Of a stretch of 64,000 nt of DNA, positions 53,430 to 62,084 are shown piece by piece; within the stretch, counting starts at the first letter, position 1, and each line of letters opens with the position of its first letter. The translations under genes were made by a program, and so were the position numbers. The notes beneath the pieces were generated by a model, which searched no databases, had not been told where the DNA came from, and was given only the letters and a program-made list of their open reading frames with translations. Source of the stretch: Siphonodentalium dalli (Eukaryota > Mollusca > Scaphopoda > Gadilida > Siphonodentaliidae); the NCBI GenBank assembly GCA_032622095.1, contig CP136067.1:177664556-177728555 (forward strand), given 5' to 3'.

Positions 53430-54280
53430 TTGAGAACTTTCAGGTTATCTCCTGATACCTTCGACTGCGAAACCACCCACTGAACCACAGAAGTTGGCCA
53501 CATTTTAAAAATATGCTGGGTCTAATGAGACAATCAACCAGATTAGCACACTCTTCAGAGTAACTGAGTCATCTGTGGTTAGAGCCTGCAGAACGGGGTT
53601 ATTAATGCTATTCTTGAAACTATGCGTCAGAAAATGATCAGATGGCCGGATACTTGTGATTATGCGGACATCAGCGACAGATTAGAAGCTGTCGGTCATC
53701 CAGGTATCCCCAAGGTTATTGTGGCCCTGGACGGCAGTCACATCCCAAGTGTTCGTCCGTCCCAAGGTCCTGATGATTTTTCAACCGGAAGCAGTATCAT
53801 TCAATTGTGTTACAATGCGTGTGTGATGACAGTGGGTGTTCATATATGTCAGTGTTGGTATGCCAGGACAAATGCATGATGAGAAAATCTTTACTTGGGG
53901 ATGCTGCTTATCCACTGGTTGATTGGACCATGACACCCTATCGGGATAATGGACACCTGTCTACGAAAGAAACTAAGTTCAACATAGTTCATTCATCAAA
54001 GCGTCAGGGAATAGAGAGGGAATTTGGTTTTCTGAAAAAACATTTTAATAGGTTTATGCACTGTGTGAACATAACGAATTTGTCTGAGTTATCAGAATTT
54101 GTGTTGGCCTGTTGTATTCTGCACAACTTTCTTAAACAAAACAATGATGTTTGTTTGGACATACATCCAGTCACTTCCGATAGCCAGCCATCTGAATCTG
54201 TTCTAACTACCTTCCCAGAGGCAGAACTGGGCAGAGATGGTGCAAAGTGTAAAAGGAAGACACTGACAGATAAACTTTAG
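53430..54280 (+). pseudogene. Harbinger relic monomer 42 (right-edge unit, W class)
   Basis: Last unit. A 50-bp deletion at 53464/53465 removes most of the EKLYNNV to TPS segment. Many private substitutions occur (CATATATG, GATTGGACC, CAGGGAATAG, GGTTTATGC, CATCCAG). Its spacer starts W-like (CTTCGACC), becomes R-like (AAGTAACCATGTTATG), then stops at 54388. Confidence 0.85.
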
Positions 54281-54386
54281 TTTGTTTATGCTGGTGGAAT
54301 CCTTTGCAATGCATGTAGCTTCGACCTCCTGAAGTAACCATGTTATGTCATCTTTTAATAAGTTGATAATTAATCGTGTGCTTTAT

Positions 54387-54856
54387 ATCACTCCAAATGT
54401 GTCCGATTAATTTTTTTGCTAAAAGTAAACAATTTCAATTGTTTAAGCGGATCTTTGTTAAAGTCAAACAATTTATATTGGTTGATACGAGATATTGACT
54501 TGTTTGTTTTGAGCAATTGATTTAACAAAAAACAAGTAATTGTTTGAAGAGATAATATCATTTGTTAGACCAAAACAAAATATTGTTTAAAACAACTAAC
54601 TCAATGACTCAAATTAGCCAAAATACACAGTTCAAATTAAACAATTTAAAAACTGATATTAACCAATACAAATTGTTTGGCTTTAACAAATGATATTGTT
54701 CAAAACAACTAACTCAATGACTCAAATTAACCAAAATACACAGTTCAAGTTAAACAATTCAATAACTCAAATAAAACAATAAAATCGTTTGATTTTACTT
54801 AAACAATTGCAATTGTTTAATTTGTACAAACATGAATCGAACACATTTGGAGTGAT
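54387..54856. mobile_element. 470-bp fold-back (MITE-like) element at the array edge
   Basis: The left end CACTCCAAATGTGTCCGATT (54389) is matched inverted by the right end ending at 54854, with one mismatch in 20. Further inverted matches lie inside: 54456-54493 with 54653-54690, and TAAACAATT-type stems near both ends. There is also a direct repeat of about 71 bp inside (54580-54650 and 54693-54763, offset 113). No coding capacity is seen, and no convincing target duplication: the left flank is array sequence and the right flank is not. The family is not assigned. Confidence 0.7.
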
Positions 54857-55226
54857 TAAATTGTTTGTTTCGAAAAAAAATTTGTTTGTGACAAACATTT
54901 AGTTTTAAGAGTGTTGATGTTCGATAGCTAACTTCGGTTTGCGGTTAATGCAGCGGCAGATGTAAAATGGCCGATTAGGCGGCGAATTGTTAGTGTAACT
55001 TTCCGAGAAAACCCAATAACAGAGGCTTTATAATATATGCTTTCATGGAATGGCTATTTAAGAGAGATACCCTGTCGATTGGTAACGCTCGGATTTCCAG
55101 TTCTGATATGTTTAATCCACACACCAGCAGGTATGGTTACCGCTTTTTATGTAGGGACTGTGTAAGCCTCCCGCGAGAAAGTCGGCGAACGGGGAAAGCC
55201 GCCTTCTCTGCTACCATTCTTTGAAG
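54857..55226. other. Non-repetitive stretch upstream of a possible exon
   Basis: It begins AT-rich with TTTGTTTG runs and becomes locally GC-richer with several CG dinucleotides (54940-55220). TATA-like words occur at 55031 and CTATTTAAG at 55053. I see no transposase. It could be a promoter and 5' leader, but this rests on composition only. Confidence 0.3.
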
Positions 55227-55274
55227 ATGGGGGATATATCAACTCCGGGAAAACGCAACCGCCTGACGACAAAG
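55227..55274 (+). CDS. Possible 5' coding exon with splice donor (16 codons)
   Basis: An ATG with a favourable context (GAAGATGGGG) opens a 16-codon frame, MGDISTPGKRNRLTTK, which ends in AAG followed directly by GTAATG, a plausible donor. The surrounding sequence is locally GC-richer than the rest. The short, basic, Ser/Thr/Pro-containing peptide looks like the start of a nuclear protein, but I recognise no family. I could not find the next exon in this window. The frame may equally be chance. Confidence 0.3.
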
Positions 55275-56974
55275 GTAATGACATTTCCAGCACACAGACA
55301 AACGGTGATTAAATTAAATGCATTGTTTAACTGTAATTGCAAAAACTTATGAATAGATAGGACTCATGCAGTGCCCATAAATAACAAAGCTGGCGAGATT
55401 GACCGGTATGTGATTTGATATCGTTTCAAATACATGGCATGGTCTGAGGACTATCAATGAACTATATATGACAATTAGTCACGACGTTCCTCACTATAAA
55501 TATGGAGAAATAGATATATCATTTCCTCATATCAATGTATTAATTAGACACAATTAAAGGCAAACATATCCGTTTATATACAATGCAAATTTATATATCT
55601 GTAGGCCAAACCAAGGAAGGACCTTGCACCGATCATAAGGAGCAACACTATGGTTTAAACCTACGTTGGCGGTCCAGCCAAACCTGGTCTAAGGGGGCGT
55701 TTTGTCGTTCAGTTGCCAGCTAATTGACAACTCGGTTCGGTGATATGACTACCCTCTTACCAATCGGACCAAATGATAGGCCGGTATAATGGTTATTGAT
55801 AAGTCATAAATTATCGTGACCGCGTGCACGCTCACTGGATTTATTCATTGAGAAACAAGTATCGCTCAATAATCCGATCCCATTCTGTGTTTAAATCAAT
55901 TTAACAAAGGACATGTCTCTCAACACGAGTTTCACGCTCTGTTCATCACTTTGTTTGTGATATATTTCTGCAGGATGCTTCACCCGCAAAGACAAAATTT
56001 GGTGCATTTACATGTATATCTGTATATATTAAAGGGTATAGGAGCTGTCTATCTGTATGTCCGTTTGTCTGTTCGCAACTAACTGTTCTCCAATACACCT
56101 GGACCGATTTCAATTAAATTGGGTGTGGTGATTCGTGTGGTATAACGGCGTTAGGTTTTTTTAATTTTGATTTAAAAATAAGAAAAAATATAATTTAAAA
56201 CAAAATAAAACATTGTGTTAAATTGAGTAAGGAGTTGAATCTAAAAAGAAATGAAATTTAAAATTTAAATTAACTTTAGTTTGTTTTAAATTTAATTAAT
56301 TGTTTTTTAATTAAAATGTTCAAATAATCAACATGTGCATAAAGCCCCACTGGCGCTGAATAAAGTCTCCATAATCGAGTAAATCCAGTCAAGTAAAGGC
56401 AATTTGCTTATGAGTGCACACCATAAGCGGCATCTGAACTGTTGGAAGTGGGCAACCATGCAGAGGGACAGCTTTTAATAAAGAAATATATTACATGCGT
56501 TGATTCTTGTTCAATGTCATAAATTTCCCGTCATGCAGAAAATCAAAAAGGTTCCCATGTTTTGAACTGATAGAATATTATGTGAATTTATGGGCTTAGC
56601 CAGAGTAGAGCTTTGTGGCATGGTCTACATCAAAATAAGTTATCAAATTTGACTCATATAGCAATATAAGTTTAGGATTGCAAACTATATGTATAGAATA
56701 TCTGGTCATGCAGTAGCATCGTTTTGGTGTCAAAATTAAAACAAACCCAGTATTTTTGATTGCCACAAGCCAAACAAAAAACCCACAAGATAGTTGTAAA
56801 AATCATATATTTAGGAACATGTCAATATGCGAGCAAAGCTCGCGTGCGAATGAATCAACTGTGACACGATAACACCAGTCGGCAGTCGCCACTTAGACAC
56901 GCCCTCACTCGAGATTATTTACAGCTCCACCCTTTGACTGATTGTTTGACAATACTAAACCGCGATGAAGAAAA
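55275..56974. other. AT-rich non-coding stretch with repeat debris
   Basis: No family-like coding frame was found. At 55651-55695 a GGTTTAAACC segment followed by GGCGGTCCAGCCAAACC is the inverse of sequence at 57011-57030, so it belongs with the fold-back cluster downstream. Around 56040-56150 the stretch with CTGTATGTCCGTTTGTCTG and a GACCGATTTCAA motif resembles a dispersed repeat often seen in invertebrate genomes (impression from memory). 56150-56340 is very AT-rich. Confidence 0.4.
56477..56640. repeat. Dispersed degenerate repeat, copy 1
   Basis: GAAATATATTAC, GGTTCCCATGTTTTG and GCTTAGCCAGAGTAGAG recur in the same order at 59941-60045 with many differences. Both copies lie outside the Harbinger array. 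The family is not recognised. Confidence 0.5.
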
Positions 56975-57418
56975 GACGGATTCGTCATCTAAAGTTTAGC
57001 CTCGATAAAACTGGTTTAGCTGGACCGCCGAATTAGATGGTTTAGTTGCCGGTTTAAGCTTATAAAACGCAAAAACAATATTGAAATTGGCAAAAACTTA
57101 TCCCCATACGCTTTATATGTGTGATTGCTTCTCGCTTATAAATTTCCAATCAAAATATGACCGCTGTCGTAATTATTGATTTTCGCAATCAATAAAACGA
57201 GGCGGTCCGCATTAGGAAAGTACGTTTAATTATCCCGACGATACAGAGACACTACTGCTAAACCAATGGTCTGGCTGGACCAGGTTTAAACCAGAGATGA
57301 CGAATGCGTCACCTAGACCTGCGGTCTCGGGTTTAAACCACGGATTTTGCTGACTCACGGCGGTTTAAACCTAGAGGTTTACGTAGACCAGGTTTAAACC
57401 TGAGATGACGAATCCGGC
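56975..57418. mobile_element. Fold-back cluster with GTTTAAAC-bearing repeats
   Basis: The end GACGGATTCGTCATCT (56975-56990) is inverted at 57403-57418 (AGATGACGAATCCGGC). Inside, GACCAGGTTTAAACC plus GAGATGACGAAT occurs twice in direct orientation (57278-57307 and 57386-57415). Additional GGTTTAAACC words occur at 57329 and 57361. The inner arm GGTTTAGCTGGACCGCC (57012) is the inverse of 55669-55686. This suggests a non-autonomous inverted-repeat element or nested pieces of one. No target duplication was found. Confidence 0.5.
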
Positions 57419-58369
57419 TTATGTGTCGCAAAGAAAGGCCTGTCGATCATATAAATAAAAGGATGTATTCGGCAGCAGCGCTGGCTGACGAGAGATTACA
57501 GTAATGATGAGAAAGGAGATGATGACAGTGGTCAAATATAAGGAATTCACCAGCATTTAACAGCATATCAAGAATTCAAAGATTTATCTTGGGTCAACTT
57601 AACCGACTTCTTGGTCCAAAAAGCACAACACGTTCAGGTCGCTCACGTGTCTAAATAGCGCAGACTACTTTACAATTGAACGACTGCAGTCAATATATCT
57701 TACAGTTCATCCATCAGAATCCCGTATCTGTAAACAAACAGGTGTGGGATTTTAGCAGGTTGTATTTGATGTGCTGATGGAGAAATTGAAATCACGTACC
57801 CCAGACAAAAGGCTGTTTGTAGACATTTGATTAAATGTCGACCAAGAAGGGGCTCTTTTGTAATATGAAGGACAAAGTTAGAGATTGTGGTCCACAGCTA
57901 GGGAACAGTGCGGCGATTGCAAACAAAGCTCTAGTTTTCATCGCTCGATGTTGATTAAATGGATGCATCGACTTTGATACTTTCCCCATAAGACGCTGCA
58001 TCGGCACAGGTCTTAAAGGAGCGAATGTATTCTGCAACAGAAAAGGTTCCGATTGCAGATGGCATTGTTAAGAGCCATTGTGTGCGACCACAGTACTAGC
58101 AATATGTCTGTTCGGAAAATCAGGTGACACCCAACAGGCCATATTTCATTGTGATTGACCATACCCTATATGGAATGTTCGATCAACCTCATATTTACAA
58201 GGAAAAATTTGAAGTATAATTTTAAAAAGGATGATGAGGCAGCTAAATGGTTTAACATGTAGCAAGTAAATGCGAATGATTCGTCTCTATCCACTGAGCA
58301 GTGCCCTCACCAAACACACTAAAATCTACAACTTCAAAGATGAGAGAATATATGGCAATATCTTAGCCA

Positions 58370-58378
58370 CTCAGTGGC
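58370..58378. repeat. Target-site duplication, left copy
   Basis: CTCAGTGGC, identical to 58744-58752. It encodes the family's SVA segment in the host transposase relic. Confidence 0.8.
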
Positions 58379-58743
58379 GCTGAATATGTCATTGTCGCAT
58401 GGTTTCGGCAAAAAGACACCCAGGATTTAAAGTCTCACCCAACAACGGGAATTTTGTTTAGTCGTCTGCTATTAATATTGGTCCAACTATCAAGGATGCG
58501 GAATTGCGCTGTCAGTCAGACTCAAAGCCGAATTAAATTTCGTTGATATTTCACTCCGATCACAAACAAAAAATTATCATAATATTAATAGCAGACGACT
58601 AAACAAAATTCCCGTTATTTGGCGGGACTTTGAGATCCTGGGTGTCTTTTTGACAGTTTACGAGATCATGGGTGTCTTTTTGACAGTTTAAGAGATCCTG
58701 GGTGTCTTTTTGCCAGAAACCATGCGACTACGACCTATTCAGC
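58379..58743. mobile_element. 365-bp fold-back MITE nested in the P-element relic
   Basis: The left end GCTGAATATGTC (58379) is inverted at the right end (to 58743). Arms of about 100 bp continue inverted through CGCATGGTTTC, GGCAAAAAGACACCCAGGAT, then CAACGGGAATTTTGTTTAG and CGTCTGCTATTAATATT, paired with 58579-58735. The loop is 58480-58578. It is flanked by the perfect 9-bp direct repeat CTCAGTGGC (58370-58378 and 58744-58752). The transposase relic reads on from one side to the other, so the insertion point is clear. A 9-bp duplication fits Mutator-like elements, but that family assignment is inference. Confidence 0.85.
58632..58721. repeat. 30-bp tandem repeat in the right arm of the MITE
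   Basis: GAGATCCTGGGTGTCTTTTT plus GACAGTTTA(C/A) begins at 58632, 58662 and 58692 (the third copy is partial). The left arm has one copy only, so the expansion occurred after the inverted repeat formed. Confidence 0.85.
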
Positions 58744-58752
58744 CTCAGTGGC
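58744..58752. repeat. Target-site duplication, right copy
   Basis: CTCAGTGGC, adjoining the right end of the fold-back element. The P-element frame resumes here as SVAVAVTTYSNLG. Confidence 0.8.
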
Positions 58753-59552
58753 TGTAGCTGTCACGACTTACAGCAATCTTGGCGTCTTACCGATTGAAGC
58801 ACAAAGTACGGAACATTTCATAATGACATTCGATCCATTATTTGACTGTCAACACAGAACCCTAATAAATTAAACCATGCAAGGCTGCAATTACCAAAGA
58901 TTCAGTGCATTTGCCGTTCTTGTTAGCCCACTGTAGTAGCTATATTCAGCAATTACAACATGTCAGTATATATAACGGTAAGTGGCATTCCATGACTGAC
59001 TGGGAAATATCAATAGCATCTTTAATCAGCTGGCGGAAGAAGTCTATACAGTCTGTGGTATTGAATATATCCTAATCAATCGCTTGAATCAAGACGGTCT
59101 GGAGAACTTCTTTTATTGATACGTCAGTCCGGTGTTTGTCATGACAGACCAGACGCTCAGCAATTTGCAGCAGCCTACAAGCAATGCATTAATCTTCTGA
59201 ATAAACCAAAGGGGAGTAACTGTAAAGATGACAGATAAGATACTAAAAACACTAAACAAAACAAGAGAATTGCTTCATCTGACGATAAAATGTCAAGTTA
59301 ATGACAATTTATATAGCATTATCAGAATTTCAATTCGAATCTGTCTATCAACACATCAGTCATAAAAGTCGACGAACCACTCAAATATCTACGAGAAAGA
59401 CAATTCTTCATTACATCGCAGGATATCTGATAAGGGCTATTCAAAAGAAGCACACAAGCTGCGAACAGTGTCAGCTAACATCATTAGAAAGCACAGATAA
59501 TAAATATAAAGTACGGAACCAAGCAATCATTAATTGGAAGCCACTCTGGTGA

Positions 59553-60546
59553 TTTTGGTAGTCTTAATGTTTCATCCAATGGATTTTATCAGACAATATA
59601 TGTATGTGGAGAATAATTAGCAAAATAGTCAACAGGACCATACCTCCAGTAACGAAATAGGGCATAATCAAAGTTGACATGTGCTGACATACCTAGATCA
59701 TGCCAATAATCTCTAGTTCCCTGGCTAAGTGCCCGTAGAGATCACATTCCACCAGTAGAAAACCTTGGAACGTTTTGAAGTTTTAACAGGGAACGTTATC
59801 AAGACGAATACATAATGCAGGGAATTTCTCCTGGGTAATTAATTTGATGTTTATTGCGATATCGGCTCACAAAGTAAGAAAAAAGCATGCAATTTAGTGA
59901 ATTTACAGAGAAGTACATTATTAAGGAACAATTAACAACTAAGAAATATATTCCACAAGTTATTTTTCGACTTCATAAGTTTTCCTGTCAAAACTTCAAA
60001 AAGTTCCCAGGTTTTGTACTGGTGGAATATGATTAGCCAGAGTAGAGATCCACGCATGATCAACCTCCCCATAGAATCCGGCTTTAAAAGACATTGGATC
60101 CAGGATTCAGTTTAAGGAATATGGGACTATTTTGTAGTAGACAAAAAATGTTGTAAGAAGTATTTTTGAGCCACTGAAGAGGGTATTTTTCTCAATACTG
60201 TAAGCCACAGAACAGTCGATTTATGTGCAATATGTATTTCAGGAGGCAACAATGTTGTGTTTCAATTTTGTCTTACAATACCCTTAGTTTACGGAGTGAG
60301 TAGAAGTATTTGTCAAATTCTATATATGTTCCCAGTATACCACTGCCCCATCTCATATTAGGTAATATCATAGTCAAGACATGTAGGTGAAGGTCCCATG
60401 ACAGCTCGGGAATGCATGATTTACGTAACTTTGTTGAACCAAATTTTATTTTGCATACTCTCATGGGATTTCTCCCAGATAATCATTTCAATTTTTATTG
60501 CGCCATCGACTCTAAAAAATCATGCAATATTGTGTTGGGACCAGTC
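59553..60546. other. Non-coding stretch with dispersed repeat fragments
   Basis: No coding family was recognised. It contains copy 2 of the dispersed repeat (59941-60090). It also holds a short related pair: TTTCTCCTGGGTAATTAATTTGATG at 59823 and TTTCTCCCAGATAATCATTTCAAT at 60468 (each broken by differences), both followed by TTATTGCG and CATGCAAT. Confidence 0.4.
59941..60090. repeat. Dispersed degenerate repeat, copy 2
   Basis: GAAATATATTCCA, AGTTCCCAGGTTTTG and ATTAGCCAGAGTAGAG follow the order seen at 56477-56640. A segment present in copy 1 (TATGTGAATTTATGGGC) is missing here. Confidence 0.5.
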
Positions 60547-60945
60547 CTCTGGCCACTATTTATATACATTTAAAAATTGGGACAGAATCTCTCGCACCTA
60601 ATTACAATATTTTATAATATATAACCACTGGCCACTATTTACATCTTTTAAAAATTAACCAAATCTTTCGGGCATCTAATTACATAATTTTATATATGGA
60701 CATAGCCTCCGCCCATTATTTACATCTTTTTAAATTTTGGGCAGCATCTGGCCACTATTTACATATTTTTTAATTTGGAAAGATAATCTGGTCACTATTT
60801 ACATATTTATAAATTTGAACATGGCCTGCAGGCCATTTTTGACAGCTTCGGGTGGCTATTTACATATTTAAAATTTTGGACAGAGCCTCCGGCCACTATT
60901 TACACTTTTTTCATTTTGGACAGAGCCTGCAGCCACTATCTAGTA
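60547..60945. repeat. Degenerate minisatellite
   Basis: About eight diverged copies of a unit of roughly 45-60 bp built from GGCCACTATTTACAT, an AT-rich run, and TTTGGACAGAGCCTCC. Copies begin near 60550, 60627, 60710, 60749, 60791, 60851 and 60891. Unit length varies and no copy is intact in phase with its neighbours. Confidence 0.7.
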
Positions 60946-62084
60946 TATATAAAACTTCTCATATCTGGCTGGGTGGCCGGCGCACTTACGGATGAATAAA
61001 CAGACGAAGACCATTCGCCCAATCACCAATTTGTTCAGGGAATAAATAAAAAAAAAATACGCCATATTAGCCATGTAGTACTGGTAATTGTAATAATTCA
61101 AACAACACTTGACATCAGTCTGTCAGTCATGTTACATCTTCCAGATGTGGCGGTGTCATTTCAGGAGGCTGGGGACTGGTTGGGATTGCAAGAAGAGTGC
61201 AAACTTGTCGACCATTACTTAAAGCAGTGACCATACTGTCTAAAAAAAATAGTAAGCGGTCTATACACACCCCTGTTTTCTGCCACTGTTTTTACTAGCA
61301 AATTTTGTTTTCCAAATAAACCTTTTTGAAAGTTGAACAAGGGGTACGCATCTAAGATGCTATGTCGAGTTTATTGGCAGTCGAAAACAACTTCTGCCAT
61401 TAACTTGGCAATAAGGCCCACACATGGCCCAAATTGTCGGACAAACCTGGTTTTCGAACTCGTCCGAGATATTGTTGCAAGAGACTCATATATATATCAG
61501 ATATGGTTGTAATCAGTTAATATTTGATTGAGTTATCGCGCTAACAGGTGATAACACTGCAAAAAAAGTCATCAAAGATGGATAACTCTTGTCAAAAAGT
61601 TCGGACGTGACCCATTTTCTACAGACAGTAAATAGTCATTGGGGAGCAACTCACATACCATTTTTGTTTAATTCGTTCACAAATGTCAAAGTTATAAGGC
61701 ATTCTTTAGGTCCGCCCGCCCACCGTCCCTCGTCAAACCATAAGTCGAGTTTAAAAAAAACTCGACTAAAAATATAATAAGATATGTTATTTGTCTTGCG
61801 TATGAGCAATGAGAACATCAAATTCACCAAGCGAGACAGATGGCATGAAATTCAAATCAATCTGCCCCACGATTGTAAACAGAAAGTAGCCATTTTGAAA
61901 ATACTGTGCACGAAAATTGGCGACAACAAACCACTATTACAGGTAGATGCTGATAAATATGAGCAAATGGAGTATTAGAATACTTACAATAGTAATAGAA
62001 TAATATTTCCTAGTAATATATATCGTGAAAAAGGCAATGATTAATATAATAAATTGAGTTGTTAGCTGAGAAAATTCTCCGAAT
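60946..62084. other. Unassigned stretch
   Basis: No recognised gene. A perfect 9-bp stem (GTCGAGTTT paired with AAACTCGAC, 61744-61766) surrounds an A-rich loop. A 64-codon open frame at 61784-61978 is rich in Lys and Asp but matches no family I know, and I would not call it a gene. 61580-61740 has the look of a dispersed repeat with a GC-rich CCGCCCGCCCACCG tract. Confidence 0.35.

Larger units (their letters stand above)
1..54388 (+). repeat. Tandem array (42 monomers, ~1308 bp) of a Harbinger-transposase-derived satellite
   Basis: An invariant block beginning ATGTCAGTGTTGG recurs at 204, 1511, 2829, 4136, 5439 and so on to 53846, 42 times in one orientation. Spacings run 1294-1321 bp (mean about 1308) except the last, which is 1254. 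Each monomer holds, in order: an N-terminal helix-turn-helix-like piece, the DDE catalytic blocks, a C-terminal tail and an AT-rich spacer. Copies differ by a small set of shared substitutions and indels. The left end lies outside the window; the right end breaks inside a monomer at the inverted repeat of a fold-back element. No terminal inverted repeats or 3-bp TTA/TAA duplications of a complete Harbinger element were found within a monomer. Every monomer is therefore a 3' fragment, not a set of independent insertions. Confidence 0.97.
57540..59552 (+). pseudogene. Decayed P-element/THAP9-like transposase
   Basis: P-type transposases (THAP9 relatives) are nuclear enzymes with a GTP-binding insertion and an RNase-H-like core. 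Family-like pieces appear in the correct order but in shifting frames. They are VFDVLMEKLKSRTPDKR (57756-57831), IANKALVFIAR (57865-57954), AIVCDHSTSNMSVRK (up to 58127), VTPNRPYF to MFDQPH (58121-58219), KYNFKKDDEAAKW (58209-58262), LGVLPIEAQSTEHF (58745-58873), LINRLNQDGLENFF (59000-59113), LIRQSG to DAQQFAAAY (59116-59238) and HYIAGYLIRAIQKK with a CxxC (59301-59552). NQDxLENFF and FDxPH are hallmark blocks. At least seven frame breaks and a 365-bp insertion show it is dead. The start is uncertain, and the THAP domain was not found. Confidence is good for family and low for the exact left limit. Confidence 0.75.

Noticed and set aside
1-54388. CRISPR-like array or short-spacer repeat
   Set aside because: The repeat unit is 1.3 kb and mostly transposase. 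There are no short direct repeats with unique spacers.
1-54388. Cluster of functional transposase genes
   Set aside because: All copies share frameshifts and a missing segment between catalytic blocks, so none can encode a complete enzyme.
1-54388. Assembly artefact producing duplicated units
   Set aside because: Not excluded, but unlikely as the sole cause: each higher-order block has its own diagnostic indels and substitutions, and periods differ by a few bases in a consistent way.
54387-54856. Harbinger-type 3-bp TTA duplication around the fold-back element
   Set aside because: TTA words occur on both sides (54383-54385 and 54856-54858), but using them makes the element ends unequal. AT-rich flanks make this a likely coincidence.
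57831-58037. Minus-strand 68-codon frame
   Set aside because: It lies antisense to the P-element relic, whose plus-strand blocks (ANKALVF) explain the sequence better.
60273-60601. Overlapping short frames on both strands
   Set aside because: Short, low-complexity, without family similarity, and next to the minisatellite.
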